Notes: generated by a model from the letters alone, not told the origin. A stretch of DNA of 64,000 bases from Fodinibacter luteus (GCF_039541575.1 NZ_BAABGM010000016.1:1-64000), one strand, 5' to 3'; counted from the first letter of the stretch, positions 25,742-33,785 are shown. Numbers and translations are program-made.

Positions 25742-25782
25742 GGGTGGGGCGTGCCGTGCTCCGGGCACGGCACACCCCACCC
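25742..25782. terminator. Strong hairpin between phenol hydroxylase P4 and P5 genes
   Basis: Arms 25742-25758 and 25766-25782 pair over 17 positions with one G/T-type mismatch and a 7-nt loop. It stands inside an otherwise continuous operon, so it is more likely an attenuator or mRNA-processing/stability element than a full stop. Confidence 0.65.
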
Positions 25783-25792
25783 CGGCCTCGGG

Positions 25793-26164
25793 TCACGTGC
25801 TGGTGAACCCCAGCACGGCCTTGTGGGTCAGGCCGAGGTCGGCGAGGGTCTTCTCCGCCGAGACCTGGATGGGCTCGGTGTCCCGGTTGACGGCGAGGAA
25901 CCAGTCGAACTGCTCCCAGCCCTTGCTCGCGTCGAAGTCCGGGTCCTCCTCGTGGTAGGGCACGAACACCCCGCTCCAGAAGTCGGCGAAGGTCATCTGC
26001 GGCGAGACCCGGTGGGTGGAAGCCGCGACGAACCACGGGTTCCCCTTCCACCAGACGTGCAGCAGGATGTCGTCGCCGTAGAGCTCCTGGGCCGATCGGG
26101 ACGCGGGGTTGTACTCGCCGATGGACCTGGTCTCGGGGCGCGTGATGGTGTCCTGGAGCGTCAT
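25793..26164 (-). CDS. dmpO: Phenol hydroxylase P4 subunit (gamma-like)
   Basis: A small hydroxylase subunit of 123 residues. The block YGDDILLHVWWKGNPWFVAASTHRVSPQMTFADF (in part) and the ending AVLGF are typical of DmpO/PoxF-type P4 proteins. It belongs to the oxygenase hexamer and is needed for activity. The ATG at 26164 has GGAGG 8 nt upstream and follows the P3 stop by 1 nt. The frame continuing upstream is not conserved. Confidence 0.92.
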   Translation of the reverse strand: MTLQDTITRPETRSIGEYNPASRSAQELYGDDILLHVWWKGNPWFVAASTHRVSPQMTFADFWSGVFVPYHEEDPDFDASKGWEQFDWFLAVNRDTEPIQVSAEKTLADLGLTHKAVLGFTST

Positions 26165-26165
26165 G

Positions 26166-27731
26166 TCACTGTCCTCCCTCGGCACCGGCGGCCGCCGGGG
26201 CGTGGTCGTTCTCCACGTGGGCGGGGTCACCGTGCCACTTCAGCCAGTTCTGGTGGTCGACCGACCCGATGTACTCGCCGCCGTCGCCCTCCTCGAGGCC
26301 GTACCACTCCAGGACGTCGGGCAGCGTCGGGCCACCGCAGTTGCCCTGGTAGATCTGGTGCACCGGCAGCCACGCCCGGCGGTACTTCACCGGCTCGTGG
26401 TCGAAGATGTACTGGCACCCGTCCGAGCACATGTTGTAGCGCTCGCCCTCGAAGATGCTCTCCCGCTGGGCCTGGACGAACGGGTCGTCGGCCTCGGTGA
26501 AGCCCATCGGGATCTGGCACACCTGGCACAGCTGCGGAAGGCCGCGGATGAAGTGGCGACCGCCGTTCTCGATGTTGCGCTGCTCCTTCTCCCACAGCTT
26601 CCGGTAGGTGGGGAAGGTCTCGGGGTACTGCTCCTCGAGCCAGTCCATGTGCTGAGCCGTCGGGACGGTCGTCGTGAACGCCGCCGCGTGGCTGAACTGG
26701 TAGAGGATCCAGTAGGTCTGGTGGGAGATGTGCTCCTTCTCCTGGATCGCCTTGTCGACGTGCATCGGGGGCCGGATGCCGTAGTAGGCGAGGTCCTCGA
26801 AGAGGCCCTTCATCATCTGCTCCTCGAAGTACAGCTCGAAGGCCTCCTTCCAGCTCATGAACTCGCGAGGGAGCATGTAGTCGAGCATCTGGGCGACGAG
26901 CGCGAGCAGGCGGTACCCGCGCCAGAACCACTTGTCGAGCCAGTACTGGACGATCGGGACGTTCTTCTCGTCCTGCTCCAGGAGGAACTTGATCGCCTCG
27001 AGGCCGAGGGTCATGTGCCGGCTCTCGTCCGACTGCGCCGAGAAGCCGAAGGTCATCGTCGGCAGGTCACCGTTGAACGACGCCCCGGACATGAACGGCA
27101 CGAAGAGCAGGTTGGTCAGCAGGTACTCGAAGGAGAAGCCGATCGAGATGAGCCACTCGAACGGCCCGGCCGACAGCGCGTCCTCGAAGAAGGACTTCGG
27201 CACGGAGAGGTACCAGACGCGGTCGTGCTGCTGTGAGAAGTTGTGGAAGCCGCCGTAGTACTTGTTGTAGTTCGACAGCGTGTGGATCTCGGTCTGGGCG
27301 TGGCGCATCTCGTCGAGGCACTGGCACAGCGCGGCGAACCGTGGGCCACCACCCTCGAGGTGGCGAGCCAGCATCGCGAAGTTGCGGTGCGCGTTGTACT
27401 CGTTCGGCGCGATGCCCTGGATGAAGAGCTTCATCGCGTTGAGGTAGCTCGCGTCGGTGAGGCTCAGGTGCCCCTGGCTCTGCGCGAAGCCGTCGAGCAC
27501 GGCGTAGAGCCGCTTGTCCTTCTCGGCCTGGTACTTGGTGTACGCGTCGACGGTGAGGCGGAAGGGGTCCTCCCACTTGCTCCAGTCGTGGATCGTGATC
27601 CCCTCGAAGGTGGTGAGCGGGTAGAGCTGCTCCCTGGAGACGTAGCTCGGCTCCCAGTCGAGGTCACGGGTGAGGGCCGAGTAGCGGTCCTTCATGCTCA
27701 GCTTGCGCTGAGCCTTCGGTGCAATGGTCAT
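26166..27731 (-). CDS. dmpN: Phenol hydroxylase large oxygenase subunit P3 (diiron)
   Basis: The 521-residue catalytic subunit of a soluble diiron monooxygenase that hydroxylates phenol to catechol. Iron ligands are readable: Glu111 (in NEYNAH), Glu141 and His144 (CLDEMRH), Glu202 (SFEYL), and Glu236 and His239 (SDESRH). The C-terminus carries CQVCQIPMGF and MCSDGCQYIFDHEP, the Cys-rich region known from phenol hydroxylases. The order P1 (dmpL), P2 (dmpM), P3, P4, P5 equals the Pseudomonas dmp order. AAGGAC precedes the ATG. Closely related toluene monooxygenases exist, but the gene order and Cys-rich tail favour phenol hydroxylase. Confidence 0.96.
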   Translation of the reverse strand: MTIAPKAQRKLSMKDRYSALTRDLDWEPSYVSREQLYPLTTFEGITIHDWSKWEDPFRLTVDAYTKYQAEKDKRLYAVLDGFAQSQGHLSLTDASYLNAMKLFIQGIAPNEYNAHRNFAMLARHLEGGGPRFAALCQCLDEMRHAQTEIHTLSNYNKYYGGFHNFSQQHDRVWYLSVPKSFFEDALSAGPFEWLISIGFSFEYLLTNLLFVPFMSGASFNGDLPTMTFGFSAQSDESRHMTLGLEAIKFLLEQDEKNVPIVQYWLDKWFWRGYRLLALVAQMLDYMLPREFMSWKEAFELYFEEQMMKGLFEDLAYYGIRPPMHVDKAIQEKEHISHQTYWILYQFSHAAAFTTTVPTAQHMDWLEEQYPETFPTYRKLWEKEQRNIENGGRHFIRGLPQLCQVCQIPMGFTEADDPFVQAQRESIFEGERYNMCSDGCQYIFDHEPVKYRRAWLPVHQIYQGNCGGPTLPDVLEWYGLEEGDGGEYIGSVDHQNWLKWHGDPAHVENDHAPAAAGAEGGQ

Positions 27732-27759
27732 GTGCGAAGTCCTTGTCTACGAGGCGGTC

Positions 27760-28047
27760 TCAGTGGTCCCAGGCAATGAGGATCTGGTCGTCGTCCCACT
27801 CCTTGATGTGGCCGAAGTAGGAGATGATCGCGAGCTGGAACTCGTGGGTCTCCCACTCCCTTCCGAGGCGTTCCTCGACGCTCGCGCGGTGGATGACGAG
27901 GCGACCCGGGGACGTCACCCGGACCAGACCGGGCATGTGGCGCACGGTCGCGTCGTCGTTGTCGGCCTCGATGGCCTCGATGACGGCGCGGTTCTGCTCG
28001 TTCTCCTGGATGTCGACGCCGACGGGGCGATCGGCGGTGGCGGTCAC
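27760..28047 (-). CDS. dmpM: Phenol hydroxylase coupling (effector) protein P2
   Basis: A MmoB/DmpM-type regulatory protein of 95 residues without a cofactor. It docks on the oxygenase and couples electron transfer to hydroxylation. It contains NRAVIEAIEADNDDATVRHMPG and the conserved ending WDDDQILIAWDH. The GTG start overlaps the P1 stop by 4 nt (GTGA), which gives translational coupling. It lies 28 nt upstream of the P3 gene. The longer upstream open frame on this strand runs antisense-like through P1 and is rejected. Confidence 0.95.
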   Translation of the reverse strand: MTATADRPVGVDIQENEQNRAVIEAIEADNDDATVRHMPGLVRVTSPGRLVIHRASVEERLGREWETHEFQLAIISYFGHIKEWDDDQILIAWDH

Positions 28048-29066
28048 GGGGTCAGCTCCTTGGCGACACCGAGGGCGGCGTAGGCCGCACGGGTCTGCTC
28101 GATGGTGGCCGTGAGCGCCTCGACGGCCCCGGCGTCGACGAGTCCGTCGACCGCCTCCATGACCGGCGCGAGCGCCTCGCCCACGGTGGTGAGGGTCTGC
28201 GAGACGACCGCCGAGAGGGTCTCGACGTTCGCCGTCCCGTGCTCGGGGTCGGCGGCCCACGCCTTGTAGAGCGCGTCGAACCACTTGCGCTGGTCGAGGA
28301 ACCACGTCGAGAAGTGCTGGGCGACGAGCGAGTACGACCCCGCTCCGGCGCCGATCGCGACGTCGTCGAGGTGGGTGAAGAGCAGCTGGTAGATGACCCG
28401 GTCGGTGACGTCCAGGGCCACGATGGCCTTGCCCCAGTCCTGCTCGACGAGCGTCAGCTCGACGTGCTTGCGCAGTCCCTGCCAGGTCGGGTCCTCGACC
28501 CACGCCGTCTTGGCGACCGCGAGGGGCTCCGCCGTGCCGCCACCGAGGGAGATCCCGGCCCGTGAGAGCATCTGCGCGTTGCCGATCCGGTCGAAGGAGG
28601 CGTACGAGAAGCACTGCGTGATCGACGTGCCCCAGCCGTAGCGCGCCGCAGCCGCGCTGATCATCTGGGCCGCGCCCTCGTAGTGGCGCAGCGGCAGGAC
28701 GATGTTCTGGAGGAGGCTGTGCCAGGACTCCGGGAGGCGGTCGAACAGGCCGCGCTTCTCGAGGTAGGACAGCGTCGCCGCGAACGCCTCGTGAAGGTCG
28801 GCCCGGGCCGAGACGTACGGCGTGTAGTAGTACTGCCGCGGGTCCATGTAGGAGTACGGGTCGGCCAGCTTGAGCGCACTGAAGTCGGGGGAGTAGATCT
28901 CCATGTCCGGGGCCCACAGTGGCTTGTACTGGAAGTTGGCCGATCCCTGGAGGTCGACCGTCCCCTCCTCGTAGCGCGAGGCCGGGCGGTCACCGTAGCG
29001 GTTGCTGACGTGTGTGAATGTCTTGCGGCGCGGCTCGATGACCTGCGTTCGCAGCTCGATCTGCAC
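28044..29066 (-). CDS. dmpL: Phenol hydroxylase P1 subunit (beta, structural)
   Basis: The 340-residue beta subunit shares the ferritin-like fold of P3 but lacks its iron ligands. It forms the oxygenase core with P3 and P4. It begins IELRTQVIEPRRKTFTHV, a form seen in phenol and toluene hydroxylase beta subunits. The GTG at 29066 is selected because AAGGAGG lies 4-5 nt upstream; the frame beyond it is spurious. It is the first of five contiguous hydroxylase genes and follows an unrecognised 149-residue gene. Confidence 0.93.
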   Translation of the reverse strand: MQIELRTQVIEPRRKTFTHVSNRYGDRPASRYEEGTVDLQGSANFQYKPLWAPDMEIYSPDFSALKLADPYSYMDPRQYYYTPYVSARADLHEAFAATLSYLEKRGLFDRLPESWHSLLQNIVLPLRHYEGAAQMISAAAARYGWGTSITQCFSYASFDRIGNAQMLSRAGISLGGGTAEPLAVAKTAWVEDPTWQGLRKHVELTLVEQDWGKAIVALDVTDRVIYQLLFTHLDDVAIGAGAGSYSLVAQHFSTWFLDQRKWFDALYKAWAADPEHGTANVETLSAVVSQTLTTVGEALAPVMEAVDGLVDAGAVEALTATIEQTRAAYAALGVAKELTP

Positions 29067-29104
29067 GAGTCCTCCTTGGGTGGGGTGCTGTTCCCGGGGC
29101 GGGG

Positions 29105-29554
29105 TCAGACGTTGACGTGGTGGTGCGGGAGACCGGACTCCACGAGGAGTCGGACGAGAAGGTCGGGGACGGCGTCGGCGTCCGCGAGCTCGTGGGGCAG
29201 CTCGCTCGCGAACCCGTCGCCGACGAGCCGGCCGTAGGCGGTCCCGTCCTCGAAGGTCGTCGACACGCGAGCTCCGCGGCCGCGGTAGCCGACCGTGAAG
29301 GCGAGCTCGTTGGCGAGGACCTCGTCGACGAGGGTGAGGCGCTCGTCGCCGTGGGCGAGCACGACGTTGGCCTCGCAGACGAGCTGCTCGGCCAGGGCAC
29401 GGATGGCGACGTGTCGGTCGGCTCCCGTGCTCGTGGCGATCTTCTGGCTGATGCGCGTCATCGGCATGGGCGCCAGCGCGTCGAGGTCGGCGTCCGCGAC
29501 CTCGGACTCGTCGACGTCGACGAGCTCGGCGACGCGCAGCATGAAGGGGGTCAT
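29105..29554 (-). CDS. Unrecognised protein in the phenol hydroxylase operon
   Basis: I do not recognise this 149-residue soluble protein. It starts MTPFMLRVAELVDVDESEV, has a helical, acidic N-terminal half and a C-terminal beta-rich part (FTVGYRGRGARVSTTF). It ends in HHHVNV. There is no signal, membrane span or Cys motif. It overlaps the GlcG-like gene by 4 nt and precedes P1 by 38 nt, the place where Pseudomonas clusters have the assembly protein DmpK. It is longer than DmpK and not obviously similar. A role in maturation or regulation of the hydroxylase is only inferred from position. Confidence 0.7.
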   Translation of the reverse strand: MTPFMLRVAELVDVDESEVADADLDALAPMPMTRISQKIATSTGADRHVAIRALAEQLVCEANVVLAHGDERLTLVDEVLANELAFTVGYRGRGARVSTTFEDGTAYGRLVGDGFASELPHELADADAVPDLLVRLLVESGLPHHHVNV

Positions 29555-30018
29555 CGGGTGTCCTCTGCTCGAAGGGAGGCTGGGCTGTGGGCGAGCGCCG
29601 AGGCCACGGCGGCGGCACCGGCCGTCGCGACCGCCTTGTCCTGGGCGGCGGACCCGCCGGACGCACCGACGGCGCCGACGAGCAGGCCGTCGACGACGAC
29701 CGGTACACCACCGCCGAAGGCGGCGACCCGGCCACGCTGGGCGATGCCCTCGCGCACGGCGTCCTCACCGGCGATCGCGTCGTAGAAGTCGTCCGTCGGG
29801 ATGCCGCCGAAGCCGGCCACGGTCCACGCCTTGTCCTGGGCGATCGAGCCCGAGACCGCGAAGGCCCCGTCCATCCGGGCGAACGCGAGGAGCCCGCCGG
29901 TGCGGTCGGTGACGGCGACGTTGAAGGCGCCGCCGACCTCCTCCGCCCGCGCGAGGGCCGCGTCGAGCGCGACCCGTGCCCCGGCATACGTCAGGACGGT
30001 CTCGGTACGGACCAGCAT
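29551..30018 (-). CDS. GlcG/HbpS-family (DUF336) heme-binding-like protein
   Basis: A 155-residue member of the GlcG/HbpS family. It shows LTYAGARVALDAALARAEEVG, FNVAVTDRTGGLLAFARMDGA, and the glycine-rich RVAAFGGGVPVVVDGLLVGAVGASGG. These proteins are common accessories in aromatic and glycolate catabolic operons. Some bind heme or corrinoid, but the function is generally unclear. AGGAG precedes the ATG. It is co-translated with the following 149-residue gene (ATGA overlap) and follows the catechol dioxygenase gene after a hairpin-containing gap. Confidence 0.9.
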   Translation of the reverse strand: MLVRTETVLTYAGARVALDAALARAEEVGGAFNVAVTDRTGGLLAFARMDGAFAVSGSIAQDKAWTVAGFGGIPTDDFYDAIAGEDAVREGIAQRGRVAAFGGGVPVVVDGLLVGAVGASGGSAAQDKAVATAGAAAVASALAHSPASLRAEDTR

Positions 30019-30092
30019 GGCTCTCCTCGTCGGCGGTGACGGCGGGTGGCGGTGACGGGCAGTGACGGGCGGTGGTGGAACAGGGTGCGGCG

Positions 30093-30127
30093 CGGTGACG
30101 GCGGCGCGAGGGGTGCCGCCGTCACCG
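30093..30127. terminator. 13-bp perfect hairpin after the catechol dioxygenase gene
   Basis: CGGTGACGGCGGC (30093-30105) pairs with GCCGCCGTCACCG (30115-30127) over a 9-nt loop. It lies in the 123-nt gap between the dioxygenase stop and the GlcG-like gene, which also holds repeats of GGCGGTGACGGG. It probably acts as a partial terminator or stability element in the operon. Confidence 0.6.
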
Positions 30128-30141
30128 GCGTGGGGGCCGAC

Positions 30142-31056
30142 TCAGGTGAGGACCGAGGTGAACGCGTCGTTGAGCTCGCGGGCGTGGTAGAACACGCCCT
30201 TGCCGAGCGCGTCCGGGGTCCACACGTTCATCGGGCGGTCCGGGTAGGCGAGGTAGCCGCCGGCGAAGACCTCGTTGCGGTTGCCCGACGGGTCGAAGAA
30301 GTAGACGGTCTGCCCGCGGGTGATCCCGTGGCGGGTCGGGCCGACGTCGATCGGCACGTCGTCCATCGAGAACAGGTCGGCCGCGCGGCCCACCTCGACC
30401 CAGTCACCGAGCCGGAAGGCGAAGTGGTGCAGCTTGCCCTGGGGACCGGCGAGCACGGCGAGCTGGTGGATCTGGGTGGAGTTCGTCATCCACGTCGCGA
30501 TGATGTCGGCGTCGTCGTCCAGGCTCGTCTGCACCCGCTCGGTCGCGTAGAAGCCGAAGACGTCGCTGAGGAAGCGGTCCATCTGGCCCGGGTCCTCGGC
30601 CGTGATGAGCGAGTGGTCGAGGGCCGGCACCCCGACGCCGATGAGGTGGCGGGGGAACGAGTCGGGGTTGTGGGTGCCGACCTCGGTGCCGACGAGGGTG
30701 GCCTCGTGGTAGACCTCGAAGACGTGGTCGGACGGGGTCGTGAACCGGATGCCGTCGCCGATCTCCGGGTTCTCGCCCTTGCTCATGCGCTCGACGGTCA
30801 CACCGAAGGCCTGGGCCTTCTTCTCGATGTCGTCGATGTCGCTGGAGTACTGGACCTTCCAGCCGTACTTGACGAGGCCGACGCCGCCCTCCTCGAGGAC
30901 GACCGAGTGGTGGTCCCACTCGTCCCAGGCCTTGTAGTAGACCTTGTTGCCCTCGGCGAGGGTCTCGTACAGACCCATCGTGTTGGCGTAGTGGTCCTTG
31001 GCCTCGGCCAGGTCGGTGACGCGGACGTGGGCGTAGCCCAGCCTCATGACTGCCAT
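30142..31056 (-). CDS. dmpB: Catechol 2,3-dioxygenase (extradiol)
   Basis: A 304-residue type I extradiol dioxygenase that opens catechol to 2-hydroxymuconic semialdehyde. Two vicinal-oxygen-chelate domains are present, with the iron ligands His148 (ALDHSL), His210/211 (GKLHHFAF) and Glu262 (GNRNEVFAGG). Sequence style resembles XylE/DmpB. AAGGAG lies 6 nt before the ATG, which directly abuts the ferredoxin stop (TAAATG). The preceding ferredoxin should re-reduce the active-site iron after oxidation by substituted catechols. Confidence 0.96.
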   Translation of the reverse strand: MAVMRLGYAHVRVTDLAEAKDHYANTMGLYETLAEGNKVYYKAWDEWDHHSVVLEEGGVGLVKYGWKVQYSSDIDDIEKKAQAFGVTVERMSKGENPEIGDGIRFTTPSDHVFEVYHEATLVGTEVGTHNPDSFPRHLIGVGVPALDHSLITAEDPGQMDRFLSDVFGFYATERVQTSLDDDADIIATWMTNSTQIHQLAVLAGPQGKLHHFAFRLGDWVEVGRAADLFSMDDVPIDVGPTRHGITRGQTVYFFDPSGNRNEVFAGGYLAYPDRPMNVWTPDALGKGVFYHARELNDAFTSVLT

Positions 31057-31446
31057 TTACTGCTCCTTGTGGGTGGTGCCGGCCATCTGGGTCGCGGCAG
31101 CGTGGGCCTCGGCGCGCTGCCGAGCCTTCTCGTTGATCAGGTGGAGGAAGGTGTTGACGAGCCGGACGTTCTCGCCCCTCAACTCGATCGTGATGTCCGT
31201 GTCGGGCACGGCCCGGCACGTGAGGCAGGTGCCGTCGAGGTGTTCGGCCTCGGTGAGCACGGTGTCGGCGACCGGGTGGTCGTAGTGGAACTCTCCGGAG
31301 CGGCAGTCGACCTTGCAGATCGCGCAGCCGCCGCGCCGGCATCCGACCGTGTAGGCGAAGCCGGCCTTGTAGAGACCGCTGAGCACGGTCTCCCCGGGCT
31401 CGAGGTAGATGACCTCGCCCGTGGGCTGGATCGTGACGGTCGGCAC
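31057..31446 (-). CDS. dmpQ: XylT/DmpQ-type [2Fe-2S] ferredoxin
   Basis: A 129-residue plant-type ferredoxin with cluster cysteines Cys36, Cys41 and Cys44 (CRRGGCAIC) and a distal CLTC (74-77). DmpQ/XylT proteins reactivate catechol 2,3-dioxygenase whose Fe(II) has been oxidised. The C-terminal tail of about 45 residues is longer than usual and polar (NEKARQRAEAHAAATQMAG). The GTG start is preceded by AAGGGAG. It is the first gene of the upper operon, and a candidate IclR operator lies 85 nt upstream. Confidence 0.92.
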   Translation of the reverse strand: MPTVTIQPTGEVIYLEPGETVLSGLYKAGFAYTVGCRRGGCAICKVDCRSGEFHYDHPVADTVLTEAEHLDGTCLTCRAVPDTDITIELRGENVRLVNTFLHLINEKARQRAEAHAAATQMAGTTHKEQ

Positions 31447-31530
31447 TGGCGCTCCCTTGCGTTCAGTGAGGGAGCGGCGCGGTGCCGCTCCTTCATCGAG
31501 AGTCGCCGGGGCGCGGGGCGGGAACCACAC

Positions 31531-31551
31531 ACGTTCCTCACGATGGAACGT
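31531..31551. promoter_or_regulatory. Putative IclR operator upstream of the ferredoxin-dioxygenase-phenol hydroxylase operon
   Basis: ACGTTCC, the spacer TCACGAT, then GGAACGT: a 7-bp inverted repeat around a 7-nt spacer, core CGTTCC-N7-GGAACG. It lies about 85 nt ahead of the dmpQ start and matches the sites at 22.6 and 23.6 kb. Confidence 0.7.
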
Positions 31552-31584
31552 CGGGCACCCTCGCGCGGGTCGGTCGTCGGGTCG

Positions 31585-32898
31585 TCAGCCGACGCGGCGC
31601 GCCCGGGCCCGGCCCGGCCCGTCCACGGCGAGTCGGACCGGGCCGGTCGCAGGTGGCAGGGGTGCGCCGAGCACCCCGGCGTGCGTGAAGACCTCGAGCA
31701 CGAGGTGGTCGATCAGGATGCCGGTCGGCCGGCTCGGTGCCGGGCTCGCGATGCTCGTCGGGAGGTCCCAGCTGCCGGCGGCGGTCGTCACGGTGACCCG
31801 GGCGCCCTCGCGGACGAGCTCGGCGACGTGGGTTCCGGTGGCGTCGGTGAGTGCCAGCCGGACCGGTTCCCCGCGGTGCTCGCCGGATGCGTCCCACTCC
31901 ACCCACGCGGCCGCGGGCAGCTCGACCCCGTGGTCGGCCGCGGCGACGCCGACGACCGGGCCGGTGGTGACGACGGGGTGGGGTTCGGCGACGAGGACGT
32001 CACCGTCGAGGGAGAGCACGTGCGGCACGCTGAGGGCGCCCGCCCAGGCCCCGTCGGGGTCGAGCACCCCGCGCAGCCAGTGGATGACCCCGGGCCGGCC
32101 CTCCCGGTCGACGAACGCCGACGGGGCGTAGGGGGCGGGGCCGAAGCTCAGCCGGGCCCACGCCGTCGCGGTGAACCTGCCGTCGGCGAGCTCGCCCAGC
32201 GCGTACGCGGCGTGGTGGCCGGTGCCGGGCTCCCAGACCGAGAGCAGGAGCACCCAGCGGTCATCGATGACGAGCAGCTGCGGGCACTCCCACGCACTGC
32301 CGGTCCACACGGGGTCGGTGCGGCTCGTGTGCCGGCGGGCCAGCTCGCCGTCGGGGGTCCACGTCTCGAGGTCGGGGGAGACCCACGTCCACGCGACGGC
32401 CGTGCCGTCGGCGAGCCCGCCACCGACGAGCATCCGCCACCGGTCGCCGTCGCGCAGCACGAACGGGTCGCGGAAGGCCGTGACGTCGTAGCCCTCCGGC
32501 ACCGTGACGACGACGGGCCCCTTCTCCCAGGCCGTCCAGTCGTCGTCGAGCGGGCGGGCGACCCGGATCGAGCCGACGTCGAGGGCCCCGTCGGCGACCG
32601 AGGTGTAGAAGAGGCGCGCGGTGGCCGCCGGGTCGCGCTCGTCGACGACGACGCACCCCGACCACACGCCGGCGTCGCCGTCCCCCGGAGCGAGTGCCAC
32701 CGGCTGGTGCCGCCAGCGCAGGAGGTCCTCGCTCGTCGCGTGCGACCAGTGGCAGGCCGGCGACCAGTCGACCGAACCGGGCACGTGCTGGGCGAACAGG
32801 TGGTAGCGCCCGGCGTGCCAGGTCAGCCCGAGCGGGTCGTTGACCCAGCCGGTGCGTGGCGTGAGGTGCACGAGCGGTCGGTGGCCGGCGCCCGGCAT
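31585..32898 (-). CDS. Glycoside hydrolase family 32 enzyme (levanase/sucrase-like)
   Basis: A beta-fructosidase-type protein of about 437 residues. Family 32 motifs are WVNDPLG (nucleophile Asp, equivalent to W-M-N-D-P-N-G), AFRDPFV (the R-D-P motif), and WECPQL (acid/base Glu in E-C). A C-terminal beta-sandwich follows. It has no signal peptide, so the substrate is probably taken up sucrose or a fructoside, possibly phosphorylated. The ATG at 32898 fits the usual family start just before HLTPRTGW. The frame extends to GTG 32967 through repeats of MPGG/DE, so the start is uncertain. It follows an enoyl-CoA hydratase gene and has no clear link to phenol degradation. Confidence 0.88.
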   Translation of the reverse strand: MPGAGHRPLVHLTPRTGWVNDPLGLTWHAGRYHLFAQHVPGSVDWSPACHWSHATSEDLLRWRHQPVALAPGDGDAGVWSGCVVVDERDPAATARLFYTSVADGALDVGSIRVARPLDDDWTAWEKGPVVVTVPEGYDVTAFRDPFVLRDGDRWRMLVGGGLADGTAVAWTWVSPDLETWTPDGELARRHTSRTDPVWTGSAWECPQLLVIDDRWVLLLSVWEPGTGHHAAYALGELADGRFTATAWARLSFGPAPYAPSAFVDREGRPGVIHWLRGVLDPDGAWAGALSVPHVLSLDGDVLVAEPHPVVTTGPVVGVAAADHGVELPAAAWVEWDASGEHRGEPVRLALTDATGTHVAELVREGARVTVTTAAGSWDLPTSIASPAPSRPTGILIDHLVLEVFTHAGVLGAPLPPATGPVRLAVDGPGRARARRVG

Positions 32899-32977
32899 CC
32901 GGGGCGCGGTCCCACCCGGCATCTCGTCCGGCGCACCGCCCGGCGCGCCACCCGGCATCTCGTCCACGGCGCCCGGG

Positions 32978-33721
32978 TCAGCGCCGCACCGCGGCGGCCA
33001 TGAGCCGCTGGGCGGTGTCGGAGTGGAAGAGCAGACCGGACAGGCGCGCCATCTCGTCGCCGTGGGCGTCGAACGCGGCGAGGAGGTCGGCGCCGAGCAG
33101 CCGCTTGGCCTCGACGAGACCCTGGCGGGCGCCCGCCCGCAGGTCGTCGAGCACCCGGCCGACGGCGGCGTCGAGCTCGTGACCCGGCACGACGTGGGTG
33201 ACGAGGCCGTGCTCGCGCGCCTCGGCGGCGCCGAACTCGCGACCGGTGAGGAACCAGTCGGATGCCGCGCGCGGGCTGAGGCGAGCACGCAGCGGGATCG
33301 AGATGACGGCCGCCGCGAGGCCGAGGCGCACCTCGGTGAGCGCGAATCCCACGTCGTCGCGGCAGAGCACGAGGTCACTCGAGGCGACGAGGCCCAGGCC
33401 GCCCGCGCGCACCGGCCCGTCGAGGCGACAGACGACGGGGACGGGCAGCGCGGCGATGGTGTGCTGGAGCCCGATGATGCCCCGCGCCGACGCGACCATG
33501 TCGACGGTCGCGGCCTCCTTGAGGTCAGCGCCCGAGCAGAAGACCCGGTGCGAGGAGCGCAGCAGCACACCGTGGAGCGACTCGTCGGCCCCGGCCTCGG
33601 CGAGGTGCTGGGTCAGCTCGGCGACGAGGCGGCGCGACAGGGCGTTGCGGTTGGCCGGGGAGTCGAGCGTCAGGACGGCGATCCGGTCGTCGTCGGTCCG
33701 GTGCACCAGTGCGTCGCTCAC
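32978..33721 (-). CDS. Enoyl-CoA hydratase/isomerase family protein
   Basis: A 247-residue crotonase-fold protein. The oxyanion-hole segments are CSGADLKE and RLDGPVRAGGLGLV, and TEVRLGL carries the Glu usually at the active site. The second catalytic Glu found in true hydratases is not evident, so it could be an isomerase or another crotonase relative. The GTG at 33721 is chosen because family members begin just before this point. It is the first gene on the minus strand after the palindromic terminator of the recF-DUF721 unit and so may mark the right boundary of the accessory block. Confidence 0.85.
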   Translation of the reverse strand: MSDALVHRTDDDRIAVLTLDSPANRNALSRRLVAELTQHLAEAGADESLHGVLLRSSHRVFCSGADLKEAATVDMVASARGIIGLQHTIAALPVPVVCRLDGPVRAGGLGLVASSDLVLCRDDVGFALTEVRLGLAAAVISIPLRARLSPRAASDWFLTGREFGAAEAREHGLVTHVVPGHELDAAVGRVLDDLRAGARQGLVEAKRLLGADLLAAFDAHGDEMARLSGLLFHSDTAQRLMAAAVRR

Positions 33722-33785
33722 GCGCCCGACCCTAGCCAATGGCCCGGCTCGTGGCCCCTCGGCGAGGCCCCCCGGCATCCGACGT

